Source: Dyadobacter sp. CY261 (GTDB lineage: Bacteria > Bacteroidota > Bacteroidia > Cytophagales > Spirosomataceae). Taken from it: 64,000 nt of DNA. This document shows positions 43,600 through 53,900 of this stretch, piece by piece. Position 1 is the first letter of the stretch. Every line of letters begins with the position of its first letter. The stretch spans positions 592,716 to 656,715 of the forward strand of contig NZ_JAKCPW010000002.1 of assembly GCF_021440085.1 (NCBI RefSeq), in the 5' to 3' direction. The translations under genes were made by a program, and so were the position numbers. Under the pieces are notes generated by a model that had not been told where the DNA came from, searched no databases, and saw only the letters and a list, made by a program, of their open reading frames with translations.

Positions 43600-44840
43600 A
43601 TGCACCCGAACGCAGTACCGCAACAATATTTTGAGCACGCAGCTCCTTGGTACCCCGAATCTGTCCTTCAACCTTAATTTTCCGACATCGAAAGGTGCCA
43701 GGCTCACTGTTTTTGGAATGGGCGGCATTAGCCGCAATACTTTGGATCCCGGTAAAGACACCACCGCCTGGGAATTTGAAAAAGAGGGCTATAATATCAT
43801 TTACAAAAACAAAATGGGGGCTGTGGGAGCCACATATGACCAGCCGCTGGGCCGCAAGGCTTCGATCCGGACGGTACTGGTCGCCGGTAAAATTTCGTTG
43901 AACACGACACTGACACACAGGGTGAGCGCCCGGGAGCGGTTCAAAAGCGGAGTATTCCTGACGACCCAGAAATACCGAACACCGCCGGTTGGGCCGGGTG
44001 GCGATGTGAAATCCTGGCTGGTGCAGCCATTTGTCAGCTGGTCCTTGCAATTTGCCCCTTCGCTTACCAGCGAGATTGGCCTGCACGGGATGATCAGCAA
44101 GGTGGAGGAAGGTATAAAGCCCGGGAGCATTGTGGTGTGGACTCGAGAGCGGCGTTGAAATGGCAGCCCGCTGGCGACAAGCAAGTGAGCTTTTCCTATG
44201 GTTTGCACAGTCAGATGCAATCGCCCAATGTCTATTCGTCGCTTTACGGGATAACAGATGTGGCCCAGAATTTCGATTTAAAGCCAACGCGTGCACACCA
44301 TTTCGTGTTGGGCTTCCAGCAGTTTTTCAATAAAAAGAGCAGCCTGAAATCGAGGCATATTTGCAGCGCCAGTTCCATGTACCGGTAGGAGGGGACATGC
44401 GCGACAATTATTCGGCCGTCAATCTCGTCGAAGAGCGCGCTGACGGCCGTTTTGACGGCGGGCATACATTCAGTTTCACGGCAGGGGAGGAAATAAAATC
44501 GGGTAACCAGAGCTTGTGGTGCATTAATACAAAAGTGCTGTGGCTGGGCGGGTTCAGGGACAAGCCGATCGATCTGGAATATTCCCGGACATTGCAAACC
44601 ACCATTTATGAGCAGCATAGTGCCTATTTTGTAAAGATGAAAGACTACTTCCGCCCCGATCTGCGCATCTACTGGAAGAAGAGCAGGGCGCATTACAGCA
44701 GGACGCTGTCGATTGATTTACAGAATGTGTCGGGCACGAAGAACGAGGCATACCGGTATTTTGACAAGCGGAAGGATGATGTGGTGACGCAATATCAGCT
44801 GGGGCTGATTCCGGTGGTGGGTTGTCGGTGGGAGTTTTAG
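43600..44840 (+). pseudogene. Broken TonB-dependent receptor (C-terminal barrel remnant)
   Basis: Three overlapping frames (43631-44158, 44137-44388, 44361-44840) read as consecutive pieces of one outer-membrane barrel: LSFNLNFPTSKGARLTVFGMGG, then WQPAGDKQVSFSYGLHSQMQSPNVYSSLYG with FDLKPTRAHHFVLGFQ, then RTLSIDLQNVSGTKNEAYRYFD and the final YQLGLIPVVGCRWEF. Signal peptide, plug and N-terminal strands are missing, and at least two frameshifts separate the pieces. Clearly non-functional as a receptor. Confidence 0.85.
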
Positions 44841-45027
44841 ATTTTAATGAGTGAGTGAGTTTAGAGTCAGTTAGTTAGAGGTTTCTAGATCAAAAAAATG
44901 CTTGGTGGGCGAACTTTCGTGGGTTAATATGTGTAAATAGCAATGCGATTGGACTTTAATTTGGGGCTGTTGCTGTTTGTAATCTATAAACGCATACGGC
45001 CAACGGGTTAGAGCTGAAAGCTAAAAT

Positions 45028-45396
45028 GGGGGTGACTGGAATTGACAGCGGGCTGAGGTTCTGTGTGTAAGCATGTCGGGAGTTGAGAGTACCTCCCGGA
45101 AATAATATTCTCAAACAATAACTGGCGAATCTACTTACGCCATGGCTGCTTAATCCGGAGGATTAACCAAATGCCATCATCTCTCCACCCCACGTGCTGC
45201 CGGGTGGATCCAGGGGTGTCGAACCGCAGCGCTGGTTGGTATATTGATGCGTAAAACCAACAAGACCCTAGTATCTAAGGCTTTGACGCGGGTCCGCCGT
45301 GCACCTTGTCAAGCCCGACAATCTAATCACGGATAAGCATGTAGAAGGCGCAGGGTTTCCCTGTTCTGGACCGGGGTTCGACTCCCCGCATCTCCA
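45028..45396 (+). ncRNA. ssrA: Transfer-messenger RNA (tmRNA)
   Basis: Rescues stalled ribosomes. The 5' GGGGGUG pairs with the 3' CAUCUCC (two G-U) to form the acceptor stem; the T arm GGACCGGGGTTCGACTCCCCGC (45377-45390 core) precedes the 3' end with discriminator A at 45396. CCA is not encoded (CGA follows). The tag frame GGC GAA TCT ACT TAC GCC ATG GCT GCT TAA at 45124-45153 gives the peptide (A)GESTYAMAA, similar to tags of Cytophaga relatives. About 369 nt, one-piece type. The 3' end is a classical integrase target and mobile-element debris starts right after it. Confidence 0.95.
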
Positions 45397-45420
45397 CGAA
45401 AAGCGATCCTAAAAGCTATC

Positions 45421-45455
45421 AAAAGTCTGTAAATCATTGATTTGCAGACTTTTTT
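45421..45455 (+). terminator. tmRNA terminator
   Basis: AAAAGTCTGTAAATCA pairs with TGATTTGCAGACTTTT (one G-U), followed by T residues. Confidence 0.88.
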
Positions 45456-45529
45456 CGTTTATGGCCTCGTCAGAACTTTCAAAAAATCTCAAAGTTCTGG
45501 TGAGCAATTCTATTCGCTGGAGATACTAA

Positions 45530-45967
45530 CTTGAGGACATTGAAATCACCCGCCTAGATTTCCAGTTTATCGAAGATTATGAGTCTTGGCTAAAAAGTCA
45601 ACGAAAATGCAACCACAACACGACCATGAAATACCTAGCCAATTTCAAGAAGATTGTTTTGTCCTGTGAGAAACGAGGGTGGCTACTTAAAGACTCATTT
45701 GAGTCGTTTAAAATGGGCAAGCATGAGGTTGATCGCGAGGTGCTGACGGAGGCAGCGTTAAACAAAGTAGTTGTGAAAAAGATGCCGACCAGTCGTTTAG
45801 ATCAGGTTCGGGACATTTTTGTGTTTTGTTGCTACACGGGTCTTTCATATGCGGATGTCCACAAGCTCAAACGAAGAGAAGTAATAGTAGGAACGGACAA
45901 TAGTCGTTGGATTACTATAAAACGACAGAAAACAGACACCGCCTCGTGCGTTCATAACAGCAGCTAA
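45530..45967 (+). pseudogene. Tyrosine recombinase remnant next to tmRNA
   Basis: From 45530 the frame reads LEDIEITRLDFQFIEDYESW, then the SAM-like DNA-binding domain (NHNTTMKYLANFKKIVLSC) and the start of the catalytic domain (IFVFCCYTGLSYADVHKL, ITIKRQKTDTA). An in-frame TAA lies just before (45527) and the C-terminal HxxR...Y half is absent, so it is a central fragment. Closely related in sequence to the remnant at 62805-63924. Family: Bacteroidota conjugative-element integrases. Confidence 0.88.
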
Positions 45968-45997
45968 ATAAGTGGCCCGACTTATGGATGACTATTG

Positions 45998-46034
45998 AAA
46001 GCCGCCCAAAGCTTACGGCATAATGGCGGCTTTT
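45998..46034. terminator. Terminator-like hairpin
   Basis: AAAGCCGCC...GGCGGCTTT, 9-bp stem with an 18-nt loop, followed by TCC. Confidence 0.55.
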
Positions 46035-46064
46035 CCATTGTGTGACACAATAAGCTGGGCAGGA

Positions 46065-46240
46065 ATGGATCAGAAACGACAGGTTAGTGGGCTCATCGAG
46101 AAAAGCGGGCTTTCGGCCAGTCAGTTTTTTCTGACACTGGCGCTGGGAATACCGTTCAAAAGGCCTAAGAAAAAAACGCTTCCCAAAGCGACCGCTGGCA
46201 CGATCCTGATCTTGGAACAACTTGCAGGTGGAGCACAGCA
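46065..46240 (+). pseudogene. Mobilization-protein-like (MobC-type) fragment
   Basis: The frame reads KRQVSGLIEKSGLSASQFFL followed by LALGIPFKRPKKKTLPKA and ILILEQLAG, which looks like the middle of a relaxosome accessory protein (ribbon-helix-helix plus the conserved Lys/Arg and QLAG helix). No credible start or continuation; the frame then breaks into the XRE regulator below. By-eye resemblance only. Confidence 0.4.
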
Positions 46241-46258
46241 ACAAAACCCGACCATATC

Positions 46259-46750
46259 GATCACAAGATCTCACGTATCCGTGAATTACGCGGTCTTAAG
46301 CAGGAGTATGTCGCGCACGAACTGAACGTCAGCCAGCAAACCGTATCGAAAATCGAGCAGAGCGAAACGGTGGAAGATCAGATACTGGAGCAGATTGCAA
46401 AAATTCTTGGAGTGACCCCAGAAGGAATTAAGAATTTTAGTGAAGAAGCAGTCTTCAATTACTTTAACAATTTCAGCGACAACAGTATAAACCAGGGGCC
46501 GATAGGCTCATACAATGTATGCAATTTTAATCCACTGGACAAGGTGATTGAATTATACGAACGTCTTTTGCAGAGCGAGCGAGAAAAAATAGAACTTCGA
46601 GGCTTTCTGCCACGCGGTTTTCCGGTGTATTCCGGAGCTACATTGGTGACGATCACCGCCGAGAATGTACCGAAAGAAATTAGCCCAACGGACGATCTTG
46701 AAGGCATAAATTCAATCTTAGCAAACCTGGCGCATTATCTGGGAGACTAA
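46259..46750 (+). pseudogene. XRE-family HTH regulator without a start codon
   Basis: Translation from 46259 gives DHKISRIRELRGLKQEYVAH and NVSQQTVSKIEQSETVEDQI, a clear XRE helix-turn-helix, then LGVTPEGIKNFSEEAVFNYF and NPLDKVIELYERLLQSEREK, the usual tail of this family. There is no ATG/GTG/TTG in frame before the HTH; the first possible start (46370) would delete it. After EREKIEL the frame runs into about 50 unrelated residues (RGFLPRGFPVYSG...). Both ends thus appear damaged. Confidence 0.7.
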
Positions 46751-46751
46751 C

Positions 46752-46952
46752 ATGCTGGCCTGCCTCTCCGAATTTGAAATAGACACAGCGCTCACAGGAG
46801 TTTTCTTGTTAGCCACACCTTTTTGGGAGGGCGACCAAGATCGGGTAAAAGCATTCAGACTCCGCGGGCGAATTCGTTGGAATGGTGGCTTCGAGCTTGC
46901 TGCATCCGAAGAATTGCTACGTCATGATGATTCAGCGAAGTTCCCTTTATAA
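46752..46952 (+). pseudogene. Possible serine-hydrolase fragment
   Basis: 66 aa; LTGVFLLATPFWEGDQDRVK weakly recalls the mid-region of YdeN/RBBP9-type hydrolases. Too short and without catalytic triad; more likely debris than a working gene. Confidence 0.25.
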
Positions 46953-46971
46953 ACATTAAACTTACTGCGAT

Positions 46972-47580
46972 ATGCTTCAAAATCGCGTGAACCCTTACGG
47001 ACAACTAATTTTTACCGCTGCGCGGGGACATTGGACGGGGAATCGTGGCGTAATTCATAATGACCGCAAAGAAATAATACGAGCATTTAGGTTAAGGCCG
47101 TGGATCACCTGTCTGCTTCGGTTTAAGGGGCGTCACCGTGTCGTTATGACTCCAAACCGCTGGACAGAACTGTTCTTCTTGGATGAAGCTACCGCATTTT
47201 CCGCCGGGCATCGGCCATGCGCCGAGTGTCGAAGAGAAGATTTCAACCGGTTTAAACGATGTTGGACGGAAGGAAATCCGCAGCATGGTTTTGACCTAAA
47301 AACACCTATTGCCCAAATAGACCAAGTCTTGCATCAAGAGAGGATAAACGGTAAAACCAAAGTAACGTTCCAGGCAGAGTTCGATAAGTTGCCGGACGGT
47401 GTGTTCATCAGCCACGGCAGCCAGCCCTATCTAAAAATGGCCGAAAAGCTTCATTTGTGGACGCCCTTTGGTTACGAACCTGCAAGTCTTTTTTTGGATA
47501 CCTATGTAGACGTATTGACCCCACATTCTTTGGTAAGTACCATTGCAGCTGGTTACGATCCGCAGATAGCGCTACTTTAA
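46972..47580 (+). CDS. Conserved hypothetical protein with GHRPCAECRR motif
   Basis: 202 aa and intact, unlike its neighbours. Notable segments: LIFTAARGHWTGNRGVIHND, WITCLLRFKGRHRVVMTP, WTELFFLDEATAFSAGHRPC and AECRREDFNRFKRCW; the CxxC with surrounding His/Arg could bind metal, and GHWTGNRG near the start may be a second site. Similar proteins of about 180-200 aa are widespread in bacteria as hypothetical proteins; I know of no assigned function. Its survival among remnants suggests selection or recent arrival. Confidence 0.75.
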   Translation: MLQNRVNPYGQLIFTAARGHWTGNRGVIHNDRKEIIRAFRLRPWITCLLRFKGRHRVVMTPNRWTELFFLDEATAFSAGHRPCAECRREDFNRFKRCWTEGNPQHGFDLKTPIAQIDQVLHQERINGKTKVTFQAEFDKLPDGVFISHGSQPYLKMAEKLHLWTPFGYEPASLFLDTYVDVLTPHSLVSTIAAGYDPQIALL

Positions 47581-47886
47581 CGAATCGACCTGCGACTGAC
47601 GGTAGTGTGCTGATTGGAGGCGCGATTCGTTAGCCGACCAAAGAACCGCCTTTATAACAGCTGTATTATGACAGTAAAGAAATCTACGAGTTTTATTATA
47701 GTCCCTGAAATACTTGCTTCGCATCTTGCATTGAACGCATTATGCAGAATGATCGAGACGACACTACTCGAAATGGTCGGAAGGCCAGTGCCCAATACTG
47801 CTGTACCTAACGGTAATATCATCTCCTTCTTAAAACAGTAGAAACCTCCTCATTTGTTCAAAGCATTAGATATCACTGAATTCGAT
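47581..47886. other. Intergenic region without a convincing gene
   Basis: About 300 bp. A 57-codon frame from 47668 (MTVKKSTSFIIVPEILASHL...) is open but has no recognisable feature. Ends at the shared terminator. Confidence 0.5.
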
Positions 47887-47940
47887 ATTTAAATAAAGCT
47901 GGAAGTGAAAATAATTTTTCATTTCCAGCTTTATTTAAAT
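47887..47940 (-). terminator. Strong (bidirectional) terminator of the surface-protein operon
   Basis: ATTTAAATAAAGCTGGAA (47887-47904) and TTCCAGCTTTATTTAAAT (47923-47940) form an 18-bp perfect stem, extended by TGAAAA/TTTTCA, with flanking A and T runs on both strands. Confidence 0.9.
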
Positions 47941-47946
47941 AATCTT

Positions 47947-50900
47947 CTAAGGGGCCGTCAACGTAATGGTGTTGTAGGCCGTGGTGAACGTAGTGCTCGC
48001 AGTTTTCACTTTGGCGTAAAAGCGATAGGTGCCCGGATTGAGAAAAGGGGTTGGCCACTTTCCGGCTGCGCTACCCTCCTGAGCGGATAGCTTGTAAACA
48101 CCTGGTTGACTGCCGTCAGCTATCGCATAGCCCATCATGTTATGAAATGTGTCGGAAGTGGTTGATGCCCATATCTCTACACTGGTTATAGCAGAGCCTG
48201 TCGGGACGCAGGCCGTGACGCTGATGGCGGTGATCACCCTGCCGGCGGTAATGGTGCTGGCAGTACCCACCACACTTGCGTTATTCGCTGGCGATAGTAC
48301 ACTGGCCGTCAGGGCAGCACAACCCGTGACAGGCGCGGTCAGTGTAACGGTAATGTAATTGGTCTCGAACGTAGTCGTTGCGGTGTTTACTTTGGCGTAA
48401 AAACGGTAAGTGCCCGGATCGAGCAAAGCTGTGGGCCATTTCCCGTTGGCGCTGCCCTCCTCAGCCGACAGCTTGTAAACACCTGGTTGACTGCCATCAG
48501 CTATTGCATAGCCCATCCGGTTGGGGAATCCACCCGTACTGGTTGTCGCCCAGATCTCAACGCCGGTGATGGTCGAGCCTGTTGGGGCACAAGTACTGAC
48601 GCTGATCGCAGTAATCACCCGGCCAGCGGTAGTCGTGCTGGGCGTACCCACTACACTGGCATTGTTGGCTGGCGAGATCACATTGCCCGTCAGGGTAGGG
48701 CAACCTGTGACAGGCGGAGCAGTGAGAGTCACCGTAATGTAATTGGTCGTGAACGTATTGGTGGCCGTGTTTACTTTGGCATAAAAGCGGTAAGTGCCCG
48801 GATCGAGCAAAGCGGCAGGCCATTTACCATTGGCGCTGCCCTCCTCGGCCGCCAGCTTGTAAATACCCGGTTGACTGGCGTCAGCTATTGCATAGCCCAT
48901 TCGGTTGGGGAAGGTTCCGGTACTGGTTGTCGCCCAGACCTCTACGCTAGTGATGGTAGACCCTGTGGGTGCGCAAGCGGTGACGCTGATCGCAGTGATC
49001 ACCCTGCCGGCGGTAGTCGTACTAGCCGTGCCCACCACGCTGGCGTTGTTGGCTGGCGAAATCACACTGCCTGTCAGCGAGGGGCAACCTGTTACAGGCG
49101 GAGCCGTGAGCGTAATGGTATTGTAATTAGTTGTGACCGTAGCCGTCGCAGTTTTTACTTTGGCATAAAAGCGATAGGTACCCGGATCAAGCAAAGCTGC
49201 GGGCCACTTCCCGTTGGCGCTGCCCTCCTCGGCCGACAGCTTGTAAACACCTGGTTGGCTGGCATCGGCAACTGCATAGCCCATCAGGTTATGGAATGTA
49301 TCCGAAGTGGTTGACGCCCAAATCTCGACACTGGTGATCGTGGTACCTGTGGGGACACAAGTGGTGACGCTGATAGCGGTGATCACCCTGCCGGCGGTGA
49401 CTGTGCTGGCAGTACCTACTACACTGGCATTGTTAGCTGGCGAAAGCATACTGGCCGTCAGGGTAGAGCAGCCTGCACCCAAATCAAGTCCTGCATAGTT
49501 TTGCGGACCGGCAGCAGTCCCACTCCATGTATTTGTCAATAGGCCATCAAAAACTACATTATAGCCGTAGTTGGTCGGATCGTTGTTATAGGCAGTTGAA
49601 GAGCCAAATCTTGATCCGTTTAGTTTTACACTTCCATTATAAAACTCCAATTCTTTTATGTCCCCATAACAATCGGAATCTGCTAAAAACCGCACATACC
49701 GCCAGTTCGTAGTTGTTTGAATGGCATACTCGTTCCATCCGGCAACCGGTGTTCCACCAATCGTGACCAGTGTCGTCCAGCCATTGGCATTAGACATATC
49801 ATTTGATCCCTGGATAACACTGCCGGCAATACGGCTAATGCAGCAAGTTTCGGAACGGTTGTATAATCGAACCTTCGTGATATTGCCTGTGGTAGGCGGG
49901 GCCGTGAGCGTAATGGTATTGTAATTAGTAGTGACCGTAGTGGTCGCAGTTTTTACTTTGGCATAAAAGCGGTAGGTACCCGGGTCGAGTAAGGCTGCGG
50001 ACCACTTCCCATCGGCACTGCCCTCCTGAGCAGATAGCTTGTAAACACCTGGTTGGCTGCCATCAGCTATTGCCTTGCCCATCAGGTTATGGAATGTATC
50101 GGAAGTTGTCGATGCCCAGATCTCTACACCAGTGATCGTGGTCCCTGTGGGTACACAAGTGTTGACACTAATGGCGGTGATTACCCTGCCGGCGGTGACA
50201 GTGCTGGCCGTACCCACTACGCTGGCATTGTTGGCAGGCGAGAGCATACTGGCTGTGAGCGAGGGGCAACCTGTAATAGGAGGAGCTGTCAACGTTACCG
50301 TAATGTAATCGGTGGTGAGCGTTGTGCCCGCAGTGTTTATCTTGGCGTAAAAGCGATAGGTACCCGGGTCCAGAAAAGGCGTTGGCCATTTTCCGGCAGC
50401 ACTACCTTCGTCAGACGACAGCTTGTAAACACCTGGTTGGCTGGCATCGGCGATCGCATAACCCATCCGGTTAGGGAATCCGCCGCTGCTTGTTGTCGCC
50501 CAGATTTCTACGCTGCTGATAGTGGTGCCTGTGGGGACGCATGTGGTGACGCTAATGGCAGTGGTTACCCGTCCGGTGGTTGTGGTGCTAGCCGTGCCTA
50601 CCACACTGGCGTTATTGGCAGGCGAGGTCACACTGGCCGTCAGGGCAGAGCAGCCTGCACCCAAATCAAGTCCCGCATAGTTTTGCGGACCGGCAGCATT
50701 TCCACTCCAGACATTTGTCAGTTGACCATCAAAAACCATATTATAGCCGTAAGTGGCGGGATCGTTGTTGTAAGCGGTTGAAGAGCCAAATCTTGATCCG
50801 TTTAGTTTTACATTTCCATTATAAAACTCTAGTTCTTTTATGTCTCCATAGCAATTAGCTCCTGCCAGGAACCGTACATACCGCCAGGCCGTAGTAGTCC

Positions 50901-53900
50901 GGATTGTGTATTCATTCCATCCTGCAACCGGAGTTTCAGTAATAGTAGCCAGGGTAGTCCAGCCATTAGGATTGGACATATCGTTTGATCCTTGAATAAC
51001 ACTACCGGCAATACGGGCAATACAGCAAGTTTCGGAACGGGGATATATTCTGACTTTGGTGATATTACCCCCGATGTTCGATGGCAAATCGACATTTTTG
51101 ACTTTACTCCAGATGCGGTCCGCGATCTCCAACATCCCGGCGTCGCCCGGATGCCGGTCGCCCGTATTGTTAGGGAACGCAGCCATTGATACCGGGTCGT
51201 TTCCAGCCAGATAAACAGGGTTCGATATCATATCGCTCAGACTTACGAAGGGCAATCCACGTTCAGTAGCCACTTGCTGAATTTTGGCATCAGCGAGCGG
51301 TTGGTCCGGCCACATTGAATTGGTCAGGATTACTTTTGCGCCGGGCGCACTTACTGCCAGTACTTTATCGATCAACGTGTTATATGCTCCTTTGAAATTG
51401 TTAAGCTCGACCTCAGAGTTCAGCACGTTTTCCCCCAATCGGATAATGACCAGGTCAGGTTTCCATGATGACGACCCGAAGCTATTCTTAATACGGTTTT
51501 GAAGAGCCGTGAAATCGTAGGTAACCCAACCCGCAGGGCTGCTGATATAATCCCGCTCAAAAGGTGCCTCCCACAAGGGTAGCACCTGTGCGTTGGCATC
51601 GAGTTGTTTGAAACGGGCTTCCAGGATATGCGCAAAATCTTTTGCCTGTGTGGATGATGCGCGTCCCCAGCCCCCGGCTGCGGTCAACGCAGGCGATTGC
51701 CAGCCATCGGAACCAGTCTGAGCTACTAGTTTGGTAATGCTGTTACCTATAATAACTACCCGGCTATATTTGCCCGACCCGGAGAGTGTCGGAGTAACGA
51801 TCGGTTCAGATACCAACTTGGGTGTACTGCACCCCGAACTGTTAATCAGGTTATACGAGTTGGATTGAAGTAAGTTGTTCCAATGATCTTTTACCGTAAC
51901 TAACCGGTTAAAGCCATCATATGCATAGAACGTGTTAAAGCTGGCGGGATCCTTAATGGAGGTAATCCCTACCAAAGGCTTGTAGTCGTAAGTTGTGGTC
52001 TGGTTACCAATTGTTTTAGAAGCCAGTAGCCCTGTTTTGGATCCTCCATAGTAGGTCAGAGTAGTAGTGAGATTGTCGTTATCAGTGAATTTGACCGGTT
52101 CACCACGAAGCGTATAAGCATTGGCAGGGTCATCAAATTTGACGACAACCTTTTTGTAGTCAGAATCATAATTAAAAGAAAAGGATGAACCATTCGCACG
52201 AATTGATGAATTGACTACAATAGTCTTCGCTGCTGTAACTGAATATTGTAATGTTTTTTCCGGCTGAATATTGATGAAGCCGCTTGCTGCGGGGTATGAT
52301 CGGTACAGGTTCAGGAAACCATCAGCTATACCCAGCGTTCCATTATCATTATTCCAAATCTGCCGCTCAACCAACAGGCCGCCCATATTGTTCGCCTGCA
52401 TTATGCGAATAGCCTTGCTTGGTTCGTCAAGAAGAACACTGCCTGGCACAACTACATAGTCAATTGAATACCGGTCCTTTGTTACAGTTGTTTTTGAATT
52501 TCTTGTTGTTTTTGTTTCAACGGGAAGTCCAATCGAGTTGTAGGATATGTATTCTGTTTTATCCTCGGTACTTTCGGTTTGGCCTTGCGTGTAATTGAAA
52601 ACCTGTTCTTTATCTAGTTTGTATTGATAAGTGTAAATACGATAAGGAAAGCCTGAGCATCCGTACCGCCCTGATCCCGGGCATACTGCAACACTATTTC
52701 TGTACATGCCTTCGACAAAGTCGTTGGATAGTGCTTTGTATGTATTTATTTTCTTTAACACCGGTTTGTTCGAAGCATCATATGATTCTTCACTCAAAAG
52801 CAGGCCGCGCTCGAAGGATTTGTCATAAAAAGGCTCATATCTGCTTGCATCGCTGCCCTGAATACGTAGTGTATTGGGAACCGGCAGATCCATGTGAAAT
52901 GAACCGTCTGGTGACTCGTAGTTTGTGTAGGTGTATACTTTGTAGCTGTTGTCGCTATTTTTTTCTACGACTCTACTATATCCAATGTGAGTGCCATGCG
53001 AGTTGGTACTGGTCGGTAAAAGATTTTGTAGTGAATAAATGTCCTGAGTAATAGAGCCTTCTGCATTACAAACAGATATTTTATATGCACCTGACCCATA
53101 AACGGGTTTGCCGGACGAAATACCGCTCGATGATCCATCTGCAAGCAGGTATTCATACTGCTTGGTCGACAAAACAGCATTGCTTGTTTCCTTACTGGTA
53201 ATTGTTTTAATCCGAAGCCCGCCAAGTGCCTGAGTAGCATCTGTAACCAGGGTGATGCTTGCATCCTTGTTTATAGATTGATACTTTTTGGAAGTATGTT
53301 TCTCAAAGTCGAATTCCGTATACCCGCCAGTTGGATACGTTACTTTCTTCAAACTACCGCTTCGCAATATTTGAATATTGGTGGAAGAAGCTTTTTTAGC
53401 TTCATAAGTAGAAAATCCGGTAGCGGGTAGCGTACTGATATCGTATTCAAGTCCGTTGAAGAAACCCCAGTGATCTGTTTTATCTAAGGCATCCAGATAT
53501 TTTGGTAGCGCATAATCTGTGTAATATTCAAAGTCATATTTGCTTAGACAATTTTCGTCACTGTTAGACAGATATTTTACATTATTAAGTGTGAGCCTTT
53601 TAGTGGTATCGCTACTGTATCCGAATTTAATATTGTTAACAATTGAACCGTCTTTGTTTGCAACCTTGATCTGATCTAATTGCTTCCACACCAGTTTGTT
53701 TAATAGTGCCCCTATCCGTTGATCAGGCCCGCTACTAACACTCCCCAGTACTCCGTTATAATTTAAGTAAGGAAAAATGTCAGTGGGCACATTTTGTAAA
53801 TTACCTCCCGGTTGATCAAAATAAGGCTTTAATATCCTTGTTTCATATTTAAGCTCATTGGTGCTGGATCGCGTAAAAGTGATAGAGTGCTGATCACCGG

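Noticed and set aside
43118..44296. 392-codon minus-strand frame including BlaI
   Set aside because: Only the last 124 codons match BlaI; the rest is antisense to the receptor pseudogene and lacks a plausible start context.
45375..45400. Second copy of the tmRNA end (att repeat) inside the window
   Set aside because: I looked for the CCCCGCATCTCCA string to the right of the island and did not find it before 64000.
47950..50655. Possible CRISPR array
   Set aside because: Repeat units are about 380 bp, coding and contiguous; no short repeats with unique spacers and no cas genes.
48149..50781. Several plus-strand open frames of repeated sequence
   Set aside because: They are antisense to the Ig-like repeats; the repetition comes from the coding repeats on the minus strand.
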